This document shows, piece after piece, positions 24,582-33,280 of a DNA stretch of 64,000 nt. The DNA is taken from positions 24,805 through 88,804 of the forward strand of contig CALXCP010000002.1 of assembly GCA_944386845.1 (NCBI GenBank). Reading direction: 5' to 3'. This stretch comes from an uncultured Oscillospiraceae bacterium. Lineage in GTDB: Bacteria > Bacillota > Clostridia > Oscillospirales > Oscillospiraceae. Made by a program: the position numbers and the translations under genes. The notes beneath the pieces are model-generated. The model saw only the letters and a list, made by a program, of their open reading frames with translations, searched no databases and had not been told where the DNA came from. Every line of letters begins with the position of its first letter. Position 1 is the stretch's first letter.

Positions 24582-24617
24582 ATAAGACAGGCCGAAGACC
24601 GGCCTGTCTTATTTTTT
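24582..24617 (+). terminator. Intrinsic terminator upstream of spoIVB
   Basis: A 12-bp stem ATAAGACAGGCC/GGCCTGTCTTAT with a 7-nt loop, followed by TTTTT. No protein gene lies just upstream of it on the plus strand. Confidence 0.8.
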
Positions 24618-24670
24618 CCATCGGTTGGACAGACGGTCGACGGCACGATATGAGGAGAGGAGCGAGAAGG

Positions 24671-25741
24671 ATGGAACAGGAAGAACGGCCCGGAGGGCCC
24701 CGTCCGGCCCGGATGGCGGCCCGGGCGCTGGCGGCGGCCCTGGCGCTGGCCCTGACGGTGGGGCTGGGCGGCTCCGCCTTCGCCGCGGCCCCCGATCCCG
24801 GCGGGGAACAGCCGTCCGTCCTGGTCCCGGTGGGCCGGGCGGTGGGCATCAAGCTGTTTTCCGACGGCGTCATGGTGGTGGGCCTGGCGCCGGAGGCCGA
24901 CGGGACGGAGTCACCCGCCCGGGCCTGCGGCCTGCGGGTGGGGGATGTGATCACCCAGATCAACGGAGAGGAGGTCGACTCCATCGAGGAGGTGCGGCAG
25001 GCCCTTCAGGAGGCGGGAGACGAGCCCTTGACCATCCAGGCCATCCGGGGGGACCGGAAGATCGAGCTCACCGCCGCCCCGGCGGGGACCGGGGAGAGCG
25101 GCTATCAGCTTGGGGCGTGGATCCGGGACTCCATGGCGGGCATCGGCACCGTCACCTGGTATGACCCGGCCACCGGGCGCTTCGCCGCCCTGGGCCACGG
25201 GGTCAGCGACGTGGACACCGGCCTGCTCATGCCCCTGGAGTCGGGGAGCATCATGTACGCCTCGGTCTCCGGAGTGAAGAAAGGAGAACAGGGGGCGCCG
25301 GGGCAGCTCCAGGGTAGCTTCCGGGTGGACGATGACCTGGGCGAGCTGTGGGCCAACACCGGCTGCGGCATCTTCGGCACCCTCACCGACCAGAGCCTCA
25401 TCCAGGGGCTGGAGCCAGTGGAGGTGGCAAGCCGGGACCAGGTGAAGGTGGGCCCGGTCCAGATCTGGTCCACCGTGGACGGGGACCAGCCCCGGGCCTA
25501 CCAGGCCGAGATCGTCCGGGTCTACCCCGGCGGGGAGGATGGCCGGGACCTGATGGTCCGGATCACCGATCCCGCCCTGCTGGAGGCCACTGGCGGCATC
25601 GTCCAGGGCATGAGCGGCAGCCCTATCCTCCAGGATGGACGGCTGGTGGGGGCGGTGACCCATGTGCTGATTGACGACCCCACCCGGGGGTATGGCATCC
25701 TGGCCCAGCGGATGCTGGAGCAGGGAGAGGAGTGTATGTAA
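24671..25741 (+). CDS. spoIVB: SpoIVB serine peptidase
   Basis: 356 residues. An N-terminal signal/membrane anchor (16-40) is followed by a PDZ domain (about 55-140, GLRVGDVITQINGEEVDS) and an S55 peptidase domain. The catalytic triad is visible as His176 in GHGVSD, Asp300 in RITD and Ser315 in GMSGSPI; the Asp-Ser spacing of 15 equals that of the Bacillus enzyme. In sporulation SpoIVB signals from the forespore across the inter-membrane space to activate pro-SigK processing. I choose the ATG at 24671 because AGGAGAGGAG precedes it; an in-frame ATG at 24650 is possible. spo0A follows, the classic synteny. Confidence 0.95.
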   Translation: MEQEERPGGPRPARMAARALAAALALALTVGLGGSAFAAAPDPGGEQPSVLVPVGRAVGIKLFSDGVMVVGLAPEADGTESPARACGLRVGDVITQINGEEVDSIEEVRQALQEAGDEPLTIQAIRGDRKIELTAAPAGTGESGYQLGAWIRDSMAGIGTVTWYDPATGRFAALGHGVSDVDTGLLMPLESGSIMYASVSGVKKGEQGAPGQLQGSFRVDDDLGELWANTGCGIFGTLTDQSLIQGLEPVEVASRDQVKVGPVQIWSTVDGDQPRAYQAEIVRVYPGGEDGRDLMVRITDPALLEATGGIVQGMSGSPILQDGRLVGAVTHVLIDDPTRGYGILAQRMLEQGEECM

Positions 25742-25855
25742 AAAAATGTAAAATTTGACGGGAAGAAAATGGCAAAAAATGGAACATTGACTCTTGCGTT
25801 TCCTGTCCGGACATGGTAAATTATAAACAGAAATCTCAAAAAAGGGGAAAACTGG

Positions 25856-25884
25856 CCCCGGCGCGCCTGTCAGGCGCGCCGGGG
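25856..25884 (+). promoter_or_regulatory. Leader hairpin upstream of spo0A
   Basis: A perfect 12-bp stem CCCCGGCGCGCC with GGCGCGCCGGGG around TGTCA, ending 30 bp before the spo0A start. No T-run follows, so it is probably not a terminator. An AT-rich stretch with TTGACT (25787) and TAAATTATAAA (25817-25827) upstream may hold the promoter, but the spacing (24 nt) does not fit SigA. Confidence 0.4.
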
Positions 25885-25914
25885 GCCTGATCTGGCAGGA
25901 AAGGATGACGACCC

Positions 25915-26682
25915 ATGAACGAGACGACGAAGATCCTGATCGCGGACGCGGACGCGGAGTTCCGACAGCTGCTGGCCGAAGCCATGGAGGAGGCGCCTCA
26001 GCTCCAGGTGGTGGGGCAGACGGACGACGGCGACGAGGTGCTGCCCCTGGCGGAGGAGCTCCGGCCTGACGTGGTGGTCATGGACCTGCAGCTGCTCCAC
26101 ACGGACGGGGTGGAGGTGCTTCGGAAGCTGAACCGGCTGGAGACCGGCCGCCGGCCCCGGGTGCTGGTGATCTCTGCCTATGCCCGGGGCGCCGTGGGCG
26201 AGGTGGCTGCCCGGGCGGGGGCGGATTACCAGATGCTCAAGCCCTGCAAGGCCGCGGCGGTGGCCGAGCGTATCCAGGACCTGGCCGGGGCTGCCCCGGA
26301 GGGGAACGGGGAGCAGGACCGGCGGGCCCGGCTGGAGAGCCGGGTCACCGCCATCATCCATGAGATCGGAGTGCCCGCCCACATCAAGAGATACCGCTAC
26401 CTCCGGGAGGCCATCCTCATCGCGGTGGAGGACCGGGAGGTCATCAACGCGGTGACCAAGGTGCTCTACCCCGAGGTGGCCAAGCGGTATAGCACCACCG
26501 CCAGCCGGGTGGAGCGGGCCATCCGCCACGCCATCGAGGTGGCCTGGGACCGGGGCGACCTGGAGACGCTGCAGAAGTACTTCGGGTATACCGTCTCCCT
26601 TGCAAAAGGGAAGCCCACCAACAGCGAGTTCGTCGCCATGATCGCCGACCGGCTCCAGCTCCAGGACCGCGTGGTCCACTGA
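25915..26682 (+). CDS. spo0A: Sporulation master regulator Spo0A
   Basis: 255 residues. The N-terminal receiver domain has the acidic pocket Asp11/Asp13, phospho-acceptor Asp57 (VVVMDLQL) and Lys109. A variable linker follows, then the Spo0A-specific DNA-binding domain (about 145-255) with [40 protein letters not shown] and [16 protein letters not shown]. Phosphorylated Spo0A commits cells to sporulation by binding TTTGTCGAA-type boxes. It is followed at once by a terminator. Together with spoIVB it shows that the organism carries the endospore programme. Confidence 0.97.
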   Translation: MNETTKILIADADAEFRQLLAEAMEEAPQLQVVGQTDDGDEVLPLAEELRPDVVVMDLQLLHTDGVEVLRKLNRLETGRRPRVLVISAYARGAVGEVAARAGADYQMLKPCKAAAVAERIQDLAGAAPEGNGEQDRRARLESRVTAIIHEIGVPAHIKRYRYLREAILIAVEDREVINAVTKVLYPEVAKRYSTTASRVERAIRHAIEVAWDRGDLETLQKYFGYTVSLAKGKPTNSEFVAMIADRLQLQDRVVH

Positions 26683-26709
26683 GAGCGGCCCGGCCCTACA
26701 GCGGCGCCT

Positions 26710-26749
26710 GCCCCGCCGCCCGGATACCGTCCGGGCGGCGGGGCTTTTT
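26710..26749 (+). terminator. Terminator of spo0A
   Basis: A 15-bp stem GCCCCGCCGCCCGGA and its complement around TACCG, followed by TTTTT. Confidence 0.9.
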
Positions 26750-26846
26750 CTCGTCCGGGAGAGGGCACGGCGGGGTGCCAATTCGTGGAGATCCGCTCGG
26801 ATCTTGTATATTTCGCCTATTTCATCTATTTCTAAGTGGGAAACTC

Positions 26847-26874
26847 TTGCTTTTTCTGCTAACTGCTTTATAAT
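26847..26874 (+). promoter_or_regulatory. Promoter of the zinc-ribbon/ABC operon
   Basis: TTGCTT (26847-26852), a 16-nt spacer and TATAAT (26869-26874) in an AT-rich stretch, 73 bp before the first gene. Confidence 0.7.
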
Positions 26875-26947
26875 AGAAATTGATCATGCCGGCCGCGCCG
26901 CCGGTCCGCCGGGGGCGCGACGGAACGATGGAAGGAGAGAATGAAGC

Positions 26948-29227
26948 ATGTTCTGTAAAAACTGTGGCAAAGAGCTTCCTGAAAGCGCGAAATTCTGCAG
27001 TTCCTGTGGGACCCCGGTCGCTCCGGCACCAGAGGAGCCGGAGGGGCAGCGCCCCGCTGAGGATGCGGCCCCTGCTCCCGAGAGCGCCCCGGTCACCGAG
27101 GAGCCCGCTGTGACAGCTGGGGAGAGCACACAGACTGCCGCGGACGGCGCTGCCGCCGGTACGGCGGCCGTAGGGGCAGAGGCTGCCGGCGCGGAGACTG
27201 CCGGCGCCGCCGACGCCGGCAAGCGCCGGGGCAAGAGCGGCCTGTTTCTGCTGATCGCAGGCGTGGTGGTGGTCGTCCTGGTCATCGTTCTGCTGGTCAA
27301 GCTGCTGGGCGGAGCGATCGGCGGCGGGAGCCGGACCCAGGCCTTCGCCTACCTCAACGACGATTATGAGCTGTTGTATCTGTCCGATCTGAAGGAGAAG
27401 ACCGAGGCTCTGGAGATCACCGACGAGGCTGACTACGGCGCCGACGTCCAGTTCTCCCCCAACGCCAAGACCCTGTATTTCCTGGACGGGGACAGCACTC
27501 TGTACACCATCCCCGTGTCTGAACTGAAGGACAACGGCCGCCCCGATCGTATCGCCCGGGACGTGGAGACCTTCTGGGTGCTGGACACCGGGAACGTGGT
27601 CTACCTGGAGTATGACGGGGAGTATGAGGCCTCCATGTACGATGGCGAGGAGAGCTACACCCTGGCCAAGAACTTCTACAACTGGCGGATCGGCGACGAT
27701 GACAAGACCTTCTACTATGTGGAGCGGGACCCCGACGACGGCATCATGACCCTTTTCAGCGTGCCCATCTCCAGGGACGGCGAGAACCAGGAGAAGGAGC
27801 TGCTGGACGGCGCCACCGACATCTACACCAGCTACGACGCCGACCTGCTGGTCTACGCGGAGGATGACTACGATCCCGACGCGGCCTACACAGAGGACTA
27901 TGACTTCAACACCATGACCGTCTACTCCTGCAAGCCCGGCGAGGAGCCCACCGAGCTGGTCAGAGATGTCTACGACATCACCGACGTGAAGGTGGACGGC
28001 GGCAAGGTGAGCTTCTACTACTACATCCAGGAGAATGAGAAGCGCACCCTGTACGACTTTGTCACCGACAGCATGGCCGCCCAGGACGCCCAGATCCTGG
28101 CCGAGGAGCTGGAATATCCCGCCTTCGACGACTTCTACCCCGACGAGGCCTACTTCGACGGTACCTCCTGGTACTACACCACCTACAGCGGGGAGACCTT
28201 CCCCCTCTCCGCCGAGCAGATCGCGGAGTACGTCCCCGATGTCCCCCTGTCTGAGCTGGACGAGTATACGGCGTGGAACGTGGCCTATGAGGTGGCCGAG
28301 GCCAGCTATGATGCGGCCTATGAGGAGTACAGCACCAAGTACGATGAGTGGTACGCCGCCAGTGACCGCCAGTACATCCGCGAGAAACTGCAGGAGATCA
28401 CTTACGGCCAGAGCTCTTACAGCCTGTACCACTATACCGGCAGCGCCGACAGCGAGCCCATCGCCACCGACATAAACCCCAGCCAGCTGGTCACCAGCAA
28501 CGGCGTGTTCCTCTACCAGAAGAACACCGAGGCGGGCGGCAAGGTGGCCGACGTGGCCGACCTGGACTATTACAGCGACATCTACGACCTGCTGGAGACC
28601 GGCAGCGCCGAGGGCGCCGTCTGGTACCAGAACGTGGGCGACACCGAGAGCCCCTTTGAATTCGACGACGAGGAGACTACCGTGGCCCGCATGTGTGTCC
28701 TGAACGACAAGGAAGTGGTCCTCTACGTCCATGAGGGCGGCCAGTCCGCCCTGCTGTCCTACAGCTTGGGGGCCAATGCCCTGACCTTCACCGACACCAT
28801 CCTGGACGACGACTTCGCCGGCCTGACCCAGAGCGAGGACACCAAGGGCAACGACGTGCTCTACCTTTTCACCGACGTGGACGGCGAGAGCTACGGCGAC
28901 TTCAGCTGCTATGCCAACGGGGAGCTGACCGTGGTGGCCAAGGAGGTCCTGGGGGCCATCGTCCTGGACGAGAGCGGCACCACCTATGTGGTCACCGACC
29001 TCAGCAGCAGCGCCGCCGAGCTGTCTCTGGTCGACGGCGGGGACCTGGTCACCGTCAGCGACGAGCTCACCAGCGACCCCGTGTTCCTGGAGGACAAGCA
29101 GCTGCTGTACGTCTGCGACGGCGACCTGTACGTGTGGGACGGCAAAGAGGAGCGCCGGGTGGCCAGAGACGTGGAGGCCTTCTGGGCCGCCGTGGAGCTG
29201 TCCTACAACACCTACAGCCCCTACTGA
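26948..29227 (+). CDS. Zinc-ribbon single-pass membrane protein with large extracytoplasmic domain
   Basis: 759 residues. An N-terminal zinc ribbon (Cys3/Cys6, Cys17/Cys20) is followed by a long Ala/Glu-rich linker and one transmembrane helix at about 98-120. The remaining ~630-residue outside domain is very acidic, rich in Tyr and Asp, and shows beta-propeller-like strand repeats (YELLYLSDLKE, NAKTLYFLDGDSTLYTIPV, DKTFYYVERDPDDG, KQLLYVCDGDLYVWDG), reminiscent of DUF5050/TolB-type propellers. The ribosome binding site is GGAAGGAGAG. It is the first gene of the operon running to 34401. It could sense or bind a ligand outside and relay to the cytosolic ribbon. Function unknown. Confidence 0.85.
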   Translation: MFCKNCGKELPESAKFCSSCGTPVAPAPEEPEGQRPAEDAAPAPESAPVTEEPAVTAGESTQTAADGAAAGTAAVGAEAAGAETAGAADAGKRRGKSGLFLLIAGVVVVVLVIVLLVKLLGGAIGGGSRTQAFAYLNDDYELLYLSDLKEKTEALEITDEADYGADVQFSPNAKTLYFLDGDSTLYTIPVSELKDNGRPDRIARDVETFWVLDTGNVVYLEYDGEYEASMYDGEESYTLAKNFYNWRIGDDDKTFYYVERDPDDGIMTLFSVPISRDGENQEKELLDGATDIYTSYDADLLVYAEDDYDPDAAYTEDYDFNTMTVYSCKPGEEPTELVRDVYDITDVKVDGGKVSFYYYIQENEKRTLYDFVTDSMAAQDAQILAEELEYPAFDDFYPDEAYFDGTSWYYTTYSGETFPLSAEQIAEYVPDVPLSELDEYTAWNVAYEVAEASYDAAYEEYSTKYDEWYAASDRQYIREKLQEITYGQSSYSLYHYTGSADSEPIATDINPSQLVTSNGVFLYQKNTEAGGKVADVADLDYYSDIYDLLETGSAEGAVWYQNVGDTESPFEFDDEETTVARMCVLNDKEVVLYVHEGGQSALLSYSLGANALTFTDTILDDDFAGLTQSEDTKGNDVLYLFTDVDGESYGDFSCYANGELTVVAKEVLGAIVLDESGTTYVVTDLSSSAAELSLVDGGDLVTVSDELTSDPVFLEDKQLLYVCDGDLYVWDGKEERRVARDVEAFWAAVELSYNTYSPY

Positions 29228-29263
29228 TCCCGGAGATACAGCCATCGAGAAGGAGAGAAAACC

Positions 29264-29677
29264 ATGGCAATGTTTGACAGCTTGAAGGATACCTTGAACA
29301 AGAGCGTGGCCGCCGTCAGCGTCAAGTCCGAGAACCTGGTGGAGAGCAGCCGCATCAAGTCGGCCATCAGCAACGCACAGAAAAAGATGGAGGGGGAGCT
29401 CAGCGCTCTGGGCAGCAAGTTTTACCGCAGCTGGCAGGGCGGCCAGGCCAGCGTGGAGGCCTTTGCCGACGACTTCGCCCGCATCCAGGGCATCGAGAAG
29501 GAGATCGAGACGCTGAAGGGCCGCCTGGACCAGCTCAAGGCGGAGGAGGACAAGATCCTGGGCGGCGGCCAGAAGCCGGCCGCCCCCGCTGCCGGCACCA
29601 TCTTCTGCACCAACTGCGGCAAGGCTCTGCCGGCGGGCAGCCATTTCTGTGACGAGTGCGGCACCCCCGTGGGCTGA
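29264..29677 (+). CDS. Small coiled-coil protein with C-terminal zinc ribbon
   Basis: 137 residues. The first ~100 are helical and charged (SRIKSAISNAQKKMEGELSA, IQGIEKEIETLKGRLDQLK), likely a coiled coil. The C-terminus is a zinc ribbon with Cys115/Cys118 and Cys129/Cys132. It is cytosolic, with no signal or membrane segment. GAAGGAGAG precedes the ATG. Its ribbon is of the same class as the ribbons of the two large membrane proteins in the operon, so hetero-assembly through ribbons or coiled coils is plausible but unproven. Confidence 0.85.
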   Translation: MAMFDSLKDTLNKSVAAVSVKSENLVESSRIKSAISNAQKKMEGELSALGSKFYRSWQGGQASVEAFADDFARIQGIEKEIETLKGRLDQLKAEEDKILGGGQKPAAPAAGTIFCTNCGKALPAGSHFCDECGTPVG

Positions 29678-29684
29678 GTGACCC

Positions 29685-30314
29685 ATGCTGGAGGTACGCC
29701 ACCTGAGCAAGAGCTACGGCGGGCGGCAGGTGCTGGCTCCGATCGGCTTCTGCCTGCCGCCCGGCCAGTGCCTCGGCCTGGCGGGAAGCAACGGCTCCGG
29801 AAAATCCACCCTGCTCCGGCTGCTGGCCCAGATCCAGCGGCCGGACAGCGGGGACGTCCTGTATGAGGGACGGTCCGTCCTGGGGGACCGGCAGTTCCTC
29901 CGCCGCCGGCTGGGCTATGTGCCCCAGAGCGCCGAGCTGGCCCCGGAGCTCACCGTCCGGCAGCAGCTCACCCTGTGGCAGCGGGCCTGTGACCTTGCGG
30001 GCCCCCTCCCCGGCGACATCCTGGAGCTGCTGGGGCTGGAGGAGCTGCTCCCCCGACCCGTCCGGGCCCTCTCCGGCGGCATGGCCCAGCGGGTGAGCAT
30101 CGCCATGGCCCTGCTCTCCCGTCCGGAGCTGCTGCTGATGGACGAGGCCACCGCCGGTCTGGACCGGGACTATGTCCCCCGCCTGCTGGACTGGCTGGAG
30201 GACTTCACGGCCCGGGGCGGCTCCCTCATCTGGTGCACCCACCGCAGGGAGGAGCTGGACCGCCTGTGTGGCGCTGTCCTCCATCTGGAGGACGGGCGGC
30301 TCCTGCCCGGCTGA
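29685..30314 (+). CDS. ABC transporter ATP-binding protein
   Basis: A 209-residue minimal ATPase. Walker A GSNGSGKST is at 34-42, Q-loop VPQS near 79-82, signature LSGGM at 129-133, Walker B LLLMDE at 149-154 and the switch His in CTHRREEL. It starts 7 bp after the preceding stop. The two ABC-2-type membrane genes at 32069 and 33277 lie in the same operon and are its likely partners, interrupted by the zinc-ribbon gene at 30340. It most resembles small CcmA-like exporter ATPases. Confidence 0.92.
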   Translation: MLEVRHLSKSYGGRQVLAPIGFCLPPGQCLGLAGSNGSGKSTLLRLLAQIQRPDSGDVLYEGRSVLGDRQFLRRRLGYVPQSAELAPELTVRQQLTLWQRACDLAGPLPGDILELLGLEELLPRPVRALSGGMAQRVSIAMALLSRPELLLMDEATAGLDRDYVPRLLDWLEDFTARGGSLIWCTHRREELDRLCGAVLHLEDGRLLPG

Positions 30315-30339
30315 AAACTGAATTTGGGAGGCGAGAAGT

Positions 30340-32061
30340 ATGAAGTGTTCAAAATGCGGAAGCGACCTGCGCCCCGGCGCCAAATTCTGCCCTCAGTGCG
30401 GGACGGTCGTCGAGGCCGCCGGCGCGGCGGAGGACCGGGAGCGGACGGCCGCCCCCGAGGCCGGGACCGCCGGACCCCAGGCGGCCGCTTCTGTGGGCGG
30501 CGCGGCCCCCACGGGCGGGAAGCGCCGGGGCCTGGGCCTGATCGTGATGGCTGCCGTGGTGGTGGTCGCCCTGGTGGCCGTGATCGCTGTGGCGGCGGGC
30601 GCCCTGTTCTCCTCCCCCCAGGACAAGGTGGAGAAGGCGTTCGACAAGACGGCGAGCGCCTATGCCGAACTCGATGAGGCCATGGGGCTGCCCGACCTGA
30701 CCCAGCTGGCCGAGCAGCAGTCTATGACCCAGCGCCTGTCCCTGGAGCTGGCCAGCATCAACGAGCAGCTAACGGGCATGGACCTGTCCGCCCTGAAGGG
30801 CCTGGGCCTGCGGGTGGACACCGACTATGACCTCCCGGCCCGGAAGCTGGCCGCCGAGGTGGCGGCCTATTGGGACACCGATGAGCTCATCAGCGCCTGG
30901 CTCCTGCTGGAGGACAACGGGCTTTATCTCTCGGTGCCCCAGATCGCCGACGATGTCTACGGCGTGGACACCACCACCATGGGGGCCGACCTGGCCGCCC
31001 TGACCGGGGAGGACATGGTGGAGACCCTGGGCTTCAACTTCTTTGACCTGATCGACCTGGCTGCCCCCGCCCCTGAGACCACGCAGGAGATGGAGCAGGC
31101 CCTGGACCAGGCCGCCAGAGACCTGCTGGAGGCCATGGAGGTGGAGAAGGCCGGCTCCGAGACCATCGACGTCAACGGAAAGAACGTCAAGGCCAACGCC
31201 TTCGACATACTGATCCCCCAGGAGGCCATGGAGGACTACGCCGACGCCCTGCTGGACGCCGCGCAGACGGTGGACTACATGGACCTCTATGAGGAGCTGC
31301 TGGAGGCCATGGGCATGCCCAAGGAGCTGATCGAAAGCGCCATGTCCTCCATGGGCGGCGACCCCTATCGGGAGATGTTCCGGCAGACGTCCGACGGCAT
31401 CGGCGCCGTCCTGGACGAGCTGGGCGATCTGGAGCTGACCGCCTATCTGAGCGACGGCCACCTGGCCGCCCTGGTGTACGATGACCACGGCCTGGAGGTC
31501 GGCCTGTATCTGGGCGGCGGCGAGCAGTATGTGGACGACCTGTCCCTGGAGATCTCCGTGGACGGCGACCGGATCCTCCTGGAGTCCTCCGGCGACCACA
31601 GCGGGAAGAGCGGCGTTTTCACCGATGAGACGGTGCTCCGCCTCCAGAGCGGCGGGGAGACCGTGTTCCGGCTCACCTCCGAGTTCAGCTACGACCCCAA
31701 GGCGGAGGACAACGGCCTCTTCTGGGAGATCTCGGTGGACGACCTGGGCTCCCTCAGCATCGAGGGGCAGATGACCACCACCAAAAACTCCCTGGAGCTG
31801 GTGCTGGAGGATATCTCCGTCAAGGCCATGGGCATGGAGCTGGTGGCCCTGGAGGCCGAGTACTATGTGGGCCCCTGTGAGGGGATCGAGCTGTCCGCCG
31901 ACGGCGCGGTGATGCTTCTGGAGATGAGCGAGTCGGAGCTGTATGACCTGGGCATGGAGCTGGAGGCCAATGCAGAGGATTGGGCCTACGGTTTGCAGGA
32001 GCTGCTCTACGACAGGCTCCCTGAGGAGCTGCTGTGGGCGCTGATGTACAGCTACTATTGA
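30340..32061 (+). CDS. Second zinc-ribbon single-pass membrane protein
   Basis: 573 residues with the same architecture as the 26948 protein. The N-terminal zinc ribbon (Cys3/Cys6, Cys17/Cys20) is followed by a linker, one transmembrane helix at about 66-89 and a large acidic outside domain. The outside region here is different: helical in its first part (DKTASAYAELDEAMGLPDLT) with a later beta-rich half (GVFTDETVLRLQSGGETVFRL), resembling lipoprotein-like carrier folds. GGGAGGCGAG precedes the ATG. It sits between the ATPase and permease genes, so it probably works with the transporter. No named family recognised. Confidence 0.85.
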   Translation: MKCSKCGSDLRPGAKFCPQCGTVVEAAGAAEDRERTAAPEAGTAGPQAAASVGGAAPTGGKRRGLGLIVMAAVVVVALVAVIAVAAGALFSSPQDKVEKAFDKTASAYAELDEAMGLPDLTQLAEQQSMTQRLSLELASINEQLTGMDLSALKGLGLRVDTDYDLPARKLAAEVAAYWDTDELISAWLLLEDNGLYLSVPQIADDVYGVDTTTMGADLAALTGEDMVETLGFNFFDLIDLAAPAPETTQEMEQALDQAARDLLEAMEVEKAGSETIDVNGKNVKANAFDILIPQEAMEDYADALLDAAQTVDYMDLYEELLEAMGMPKELIESAMSSMGGDPYREMFRQTSDGIGAVLDELGDLELTAYLSDGHLAALVYDDHGLEVGLYLGGGEQYVDDLSLEISVDGDRILLESSGDHSGKSGVFTDETVLRLQSGGETVFRLTSEFSYDPKAEDNGLFWEISVDDLGSLSIEGQMTTTKNSLELVLEDISVKAMGMELVALEAEYYVGPCEGIELSADGAVMLLEMSESELYDLGMELEANAEDWAYGLQELLYDRLPEELLWALMYSYY

Positions 32062-32068
32062 GGACCGG

Positions 32069-33280
32069 ATGAGAGCGCTGCGCTTTTTCACGGTCAGTGT
32101 CCGATACACCCTGGGTAAGTTCTGCCAGCAGCGTTGGCTGCTGGCAGGGCTTATCCTTTTATGCTTTCTGCTGCCCCTGGCGGCGGGGCAGGCGGCCGGC
32201 CGGCTCCTGTCCCGGGGGGTGGATTTCTCGGGGGTCACCCTGGCCATCTCCGCCCCCGAGGGGGACGATACCCCCGCTCTGCTGGAGCAGTACATGGGCG
32301 GGATGGAGGACATCCGCCAGTACTGCACCGTCCTGGCCATGGAGGAGGGGGAGGCCCTGGACGCCCTGGAGGCGGGGGAGGTCACCGCGGTGCTGATCCT
32401 TCCGGAGGGGTTCATCCGGGGGGTGATGTACGGGTATGACCCCGACCTGCGGCTGGTGGTGGCCGGGGAGCGGCCGCTGGAGTCCCTGCTCCTGCTGTGG
32501 GTGGGCCAGAGCGCCAGCGATATCCTGGCCGCCTTCCAAGGCGGGGTATACGCCGTGCTGGATCTGTATGACCAGTTCCCGCCCCCCGGCCTGGACCGGG
32601 ACCGGGTGCTGGTGGACATCAACCTGGAGTACATCTCCCTGGCCCTGGGCCGGGAGGACATGTTTCAGCCCCAGCAGATCTCGGCCACCGGCGTCCTGCC
32701 CGTGCCCCTGCACTACGCCCTGGCGCTGCTGGCCTACTTCGCCCTGTCCGCCGCCCCCCTGTTCGTGCCGGTGTACAGCGGCGGCTGGCTGCGGGTCCAG
32801 CGGCGGCTGCGCTGTGTGGGCCGGAGCTGCGCGCCGGGCTACCTCAGCGGCGTGACGGTGGGAGGGCTGGCCCTGTTTTTGCTGCTGGCTCCGGCCGTGC
32901 TGCTGGCGGGCGGCGGAGCGGCGCCGGGGCCCATACTGGCCGCGGCGGCGGGGATGGCCCTGTTCTGCTCTCTGTTCTGCGCCCTGTGTTGCCTGGCGGC
33001 GGGGAGCGCCGCCGGCTGCGGCATGCTGGCCTTTTTGATCTCGCTGGCCTCCCTGATCCTGGCGGGCGGCGTCCTGCCTCCCGTCCTGCTCCCCGGCCCC
33101 CTGCGGCAGCTGAGCGGGCTGTCCCCGGTGAGCTGGCTCATGGATCTGGCCGCCTGGCCCCTGGGCTATGACCCGGCGCCCGCCTCTCTGGCCGCCCTGG
33201 GGATCGGGACCGTGGGGATGGCTGCCCTGGGCCTGGCCCTGTACCGCCGCCGGGCCGACCGGCAGGAGGTGACGCCATGA
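32069..33280 (+). CDS. ABC-2 type permease
   Basis: 403 residues. It has the ABC-2 exporter layout: one N-terminal helix (about 22-42), an outside domain of about 180 residues (SRGVDFSGVTLAISAPEGDD...), then five to six helices from about residue 215. A basic C-terminus ends the protein. It starts 7 bp after the previous gene and overlaps the next permease by 4 bp (ATGA). The pair with 33277 would form a heterodimeric channel powered by the ATPase at 29685. Substrate unknown. Confidence 0.85.
   Translation: MRALRFFTVSVRYTLGKFCQQRWLLAGLILLCFLLPLAAGQAAGRLLSRGVDFSGVTLAISAPEGDDTPALLEQYMGGMEDIRQYCTVLAMEEGEALDALEAGEVTAVLILPEGFIRGVMYGYDPDLRLVVAGERPLESLLLLWVGQSASDILAAFQGGVYAVLDLYDQFPPPGLDRDRVLVDINLEYISLALGREDMFQPQQISATGVLPVPLHYALALLAYFALSAAPLFVPVYSGGWLRVQRRLRCVGRSCAPGYLSGVTVGGLALFLLLAPAVLLAGGGAAPGPILAAAAGMALFCSLFCALCCLAAGSAAGCGMLAFLISLASLILAGGVLPPVLLPGPLRQLSGLSPVSWLMDLAAWPLGYDPAPASLAALGIGTVGMAALGLALYRRRADRQEVTP

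Noticed and set aside
24563..24670. N-terminal extension of SpoIVB to 24563
   Set aside because: It would begin before the terminator hairpin at 24582-24617 and lacks a ribosome binding site; AGGAGAGGAG places the start at 24671.
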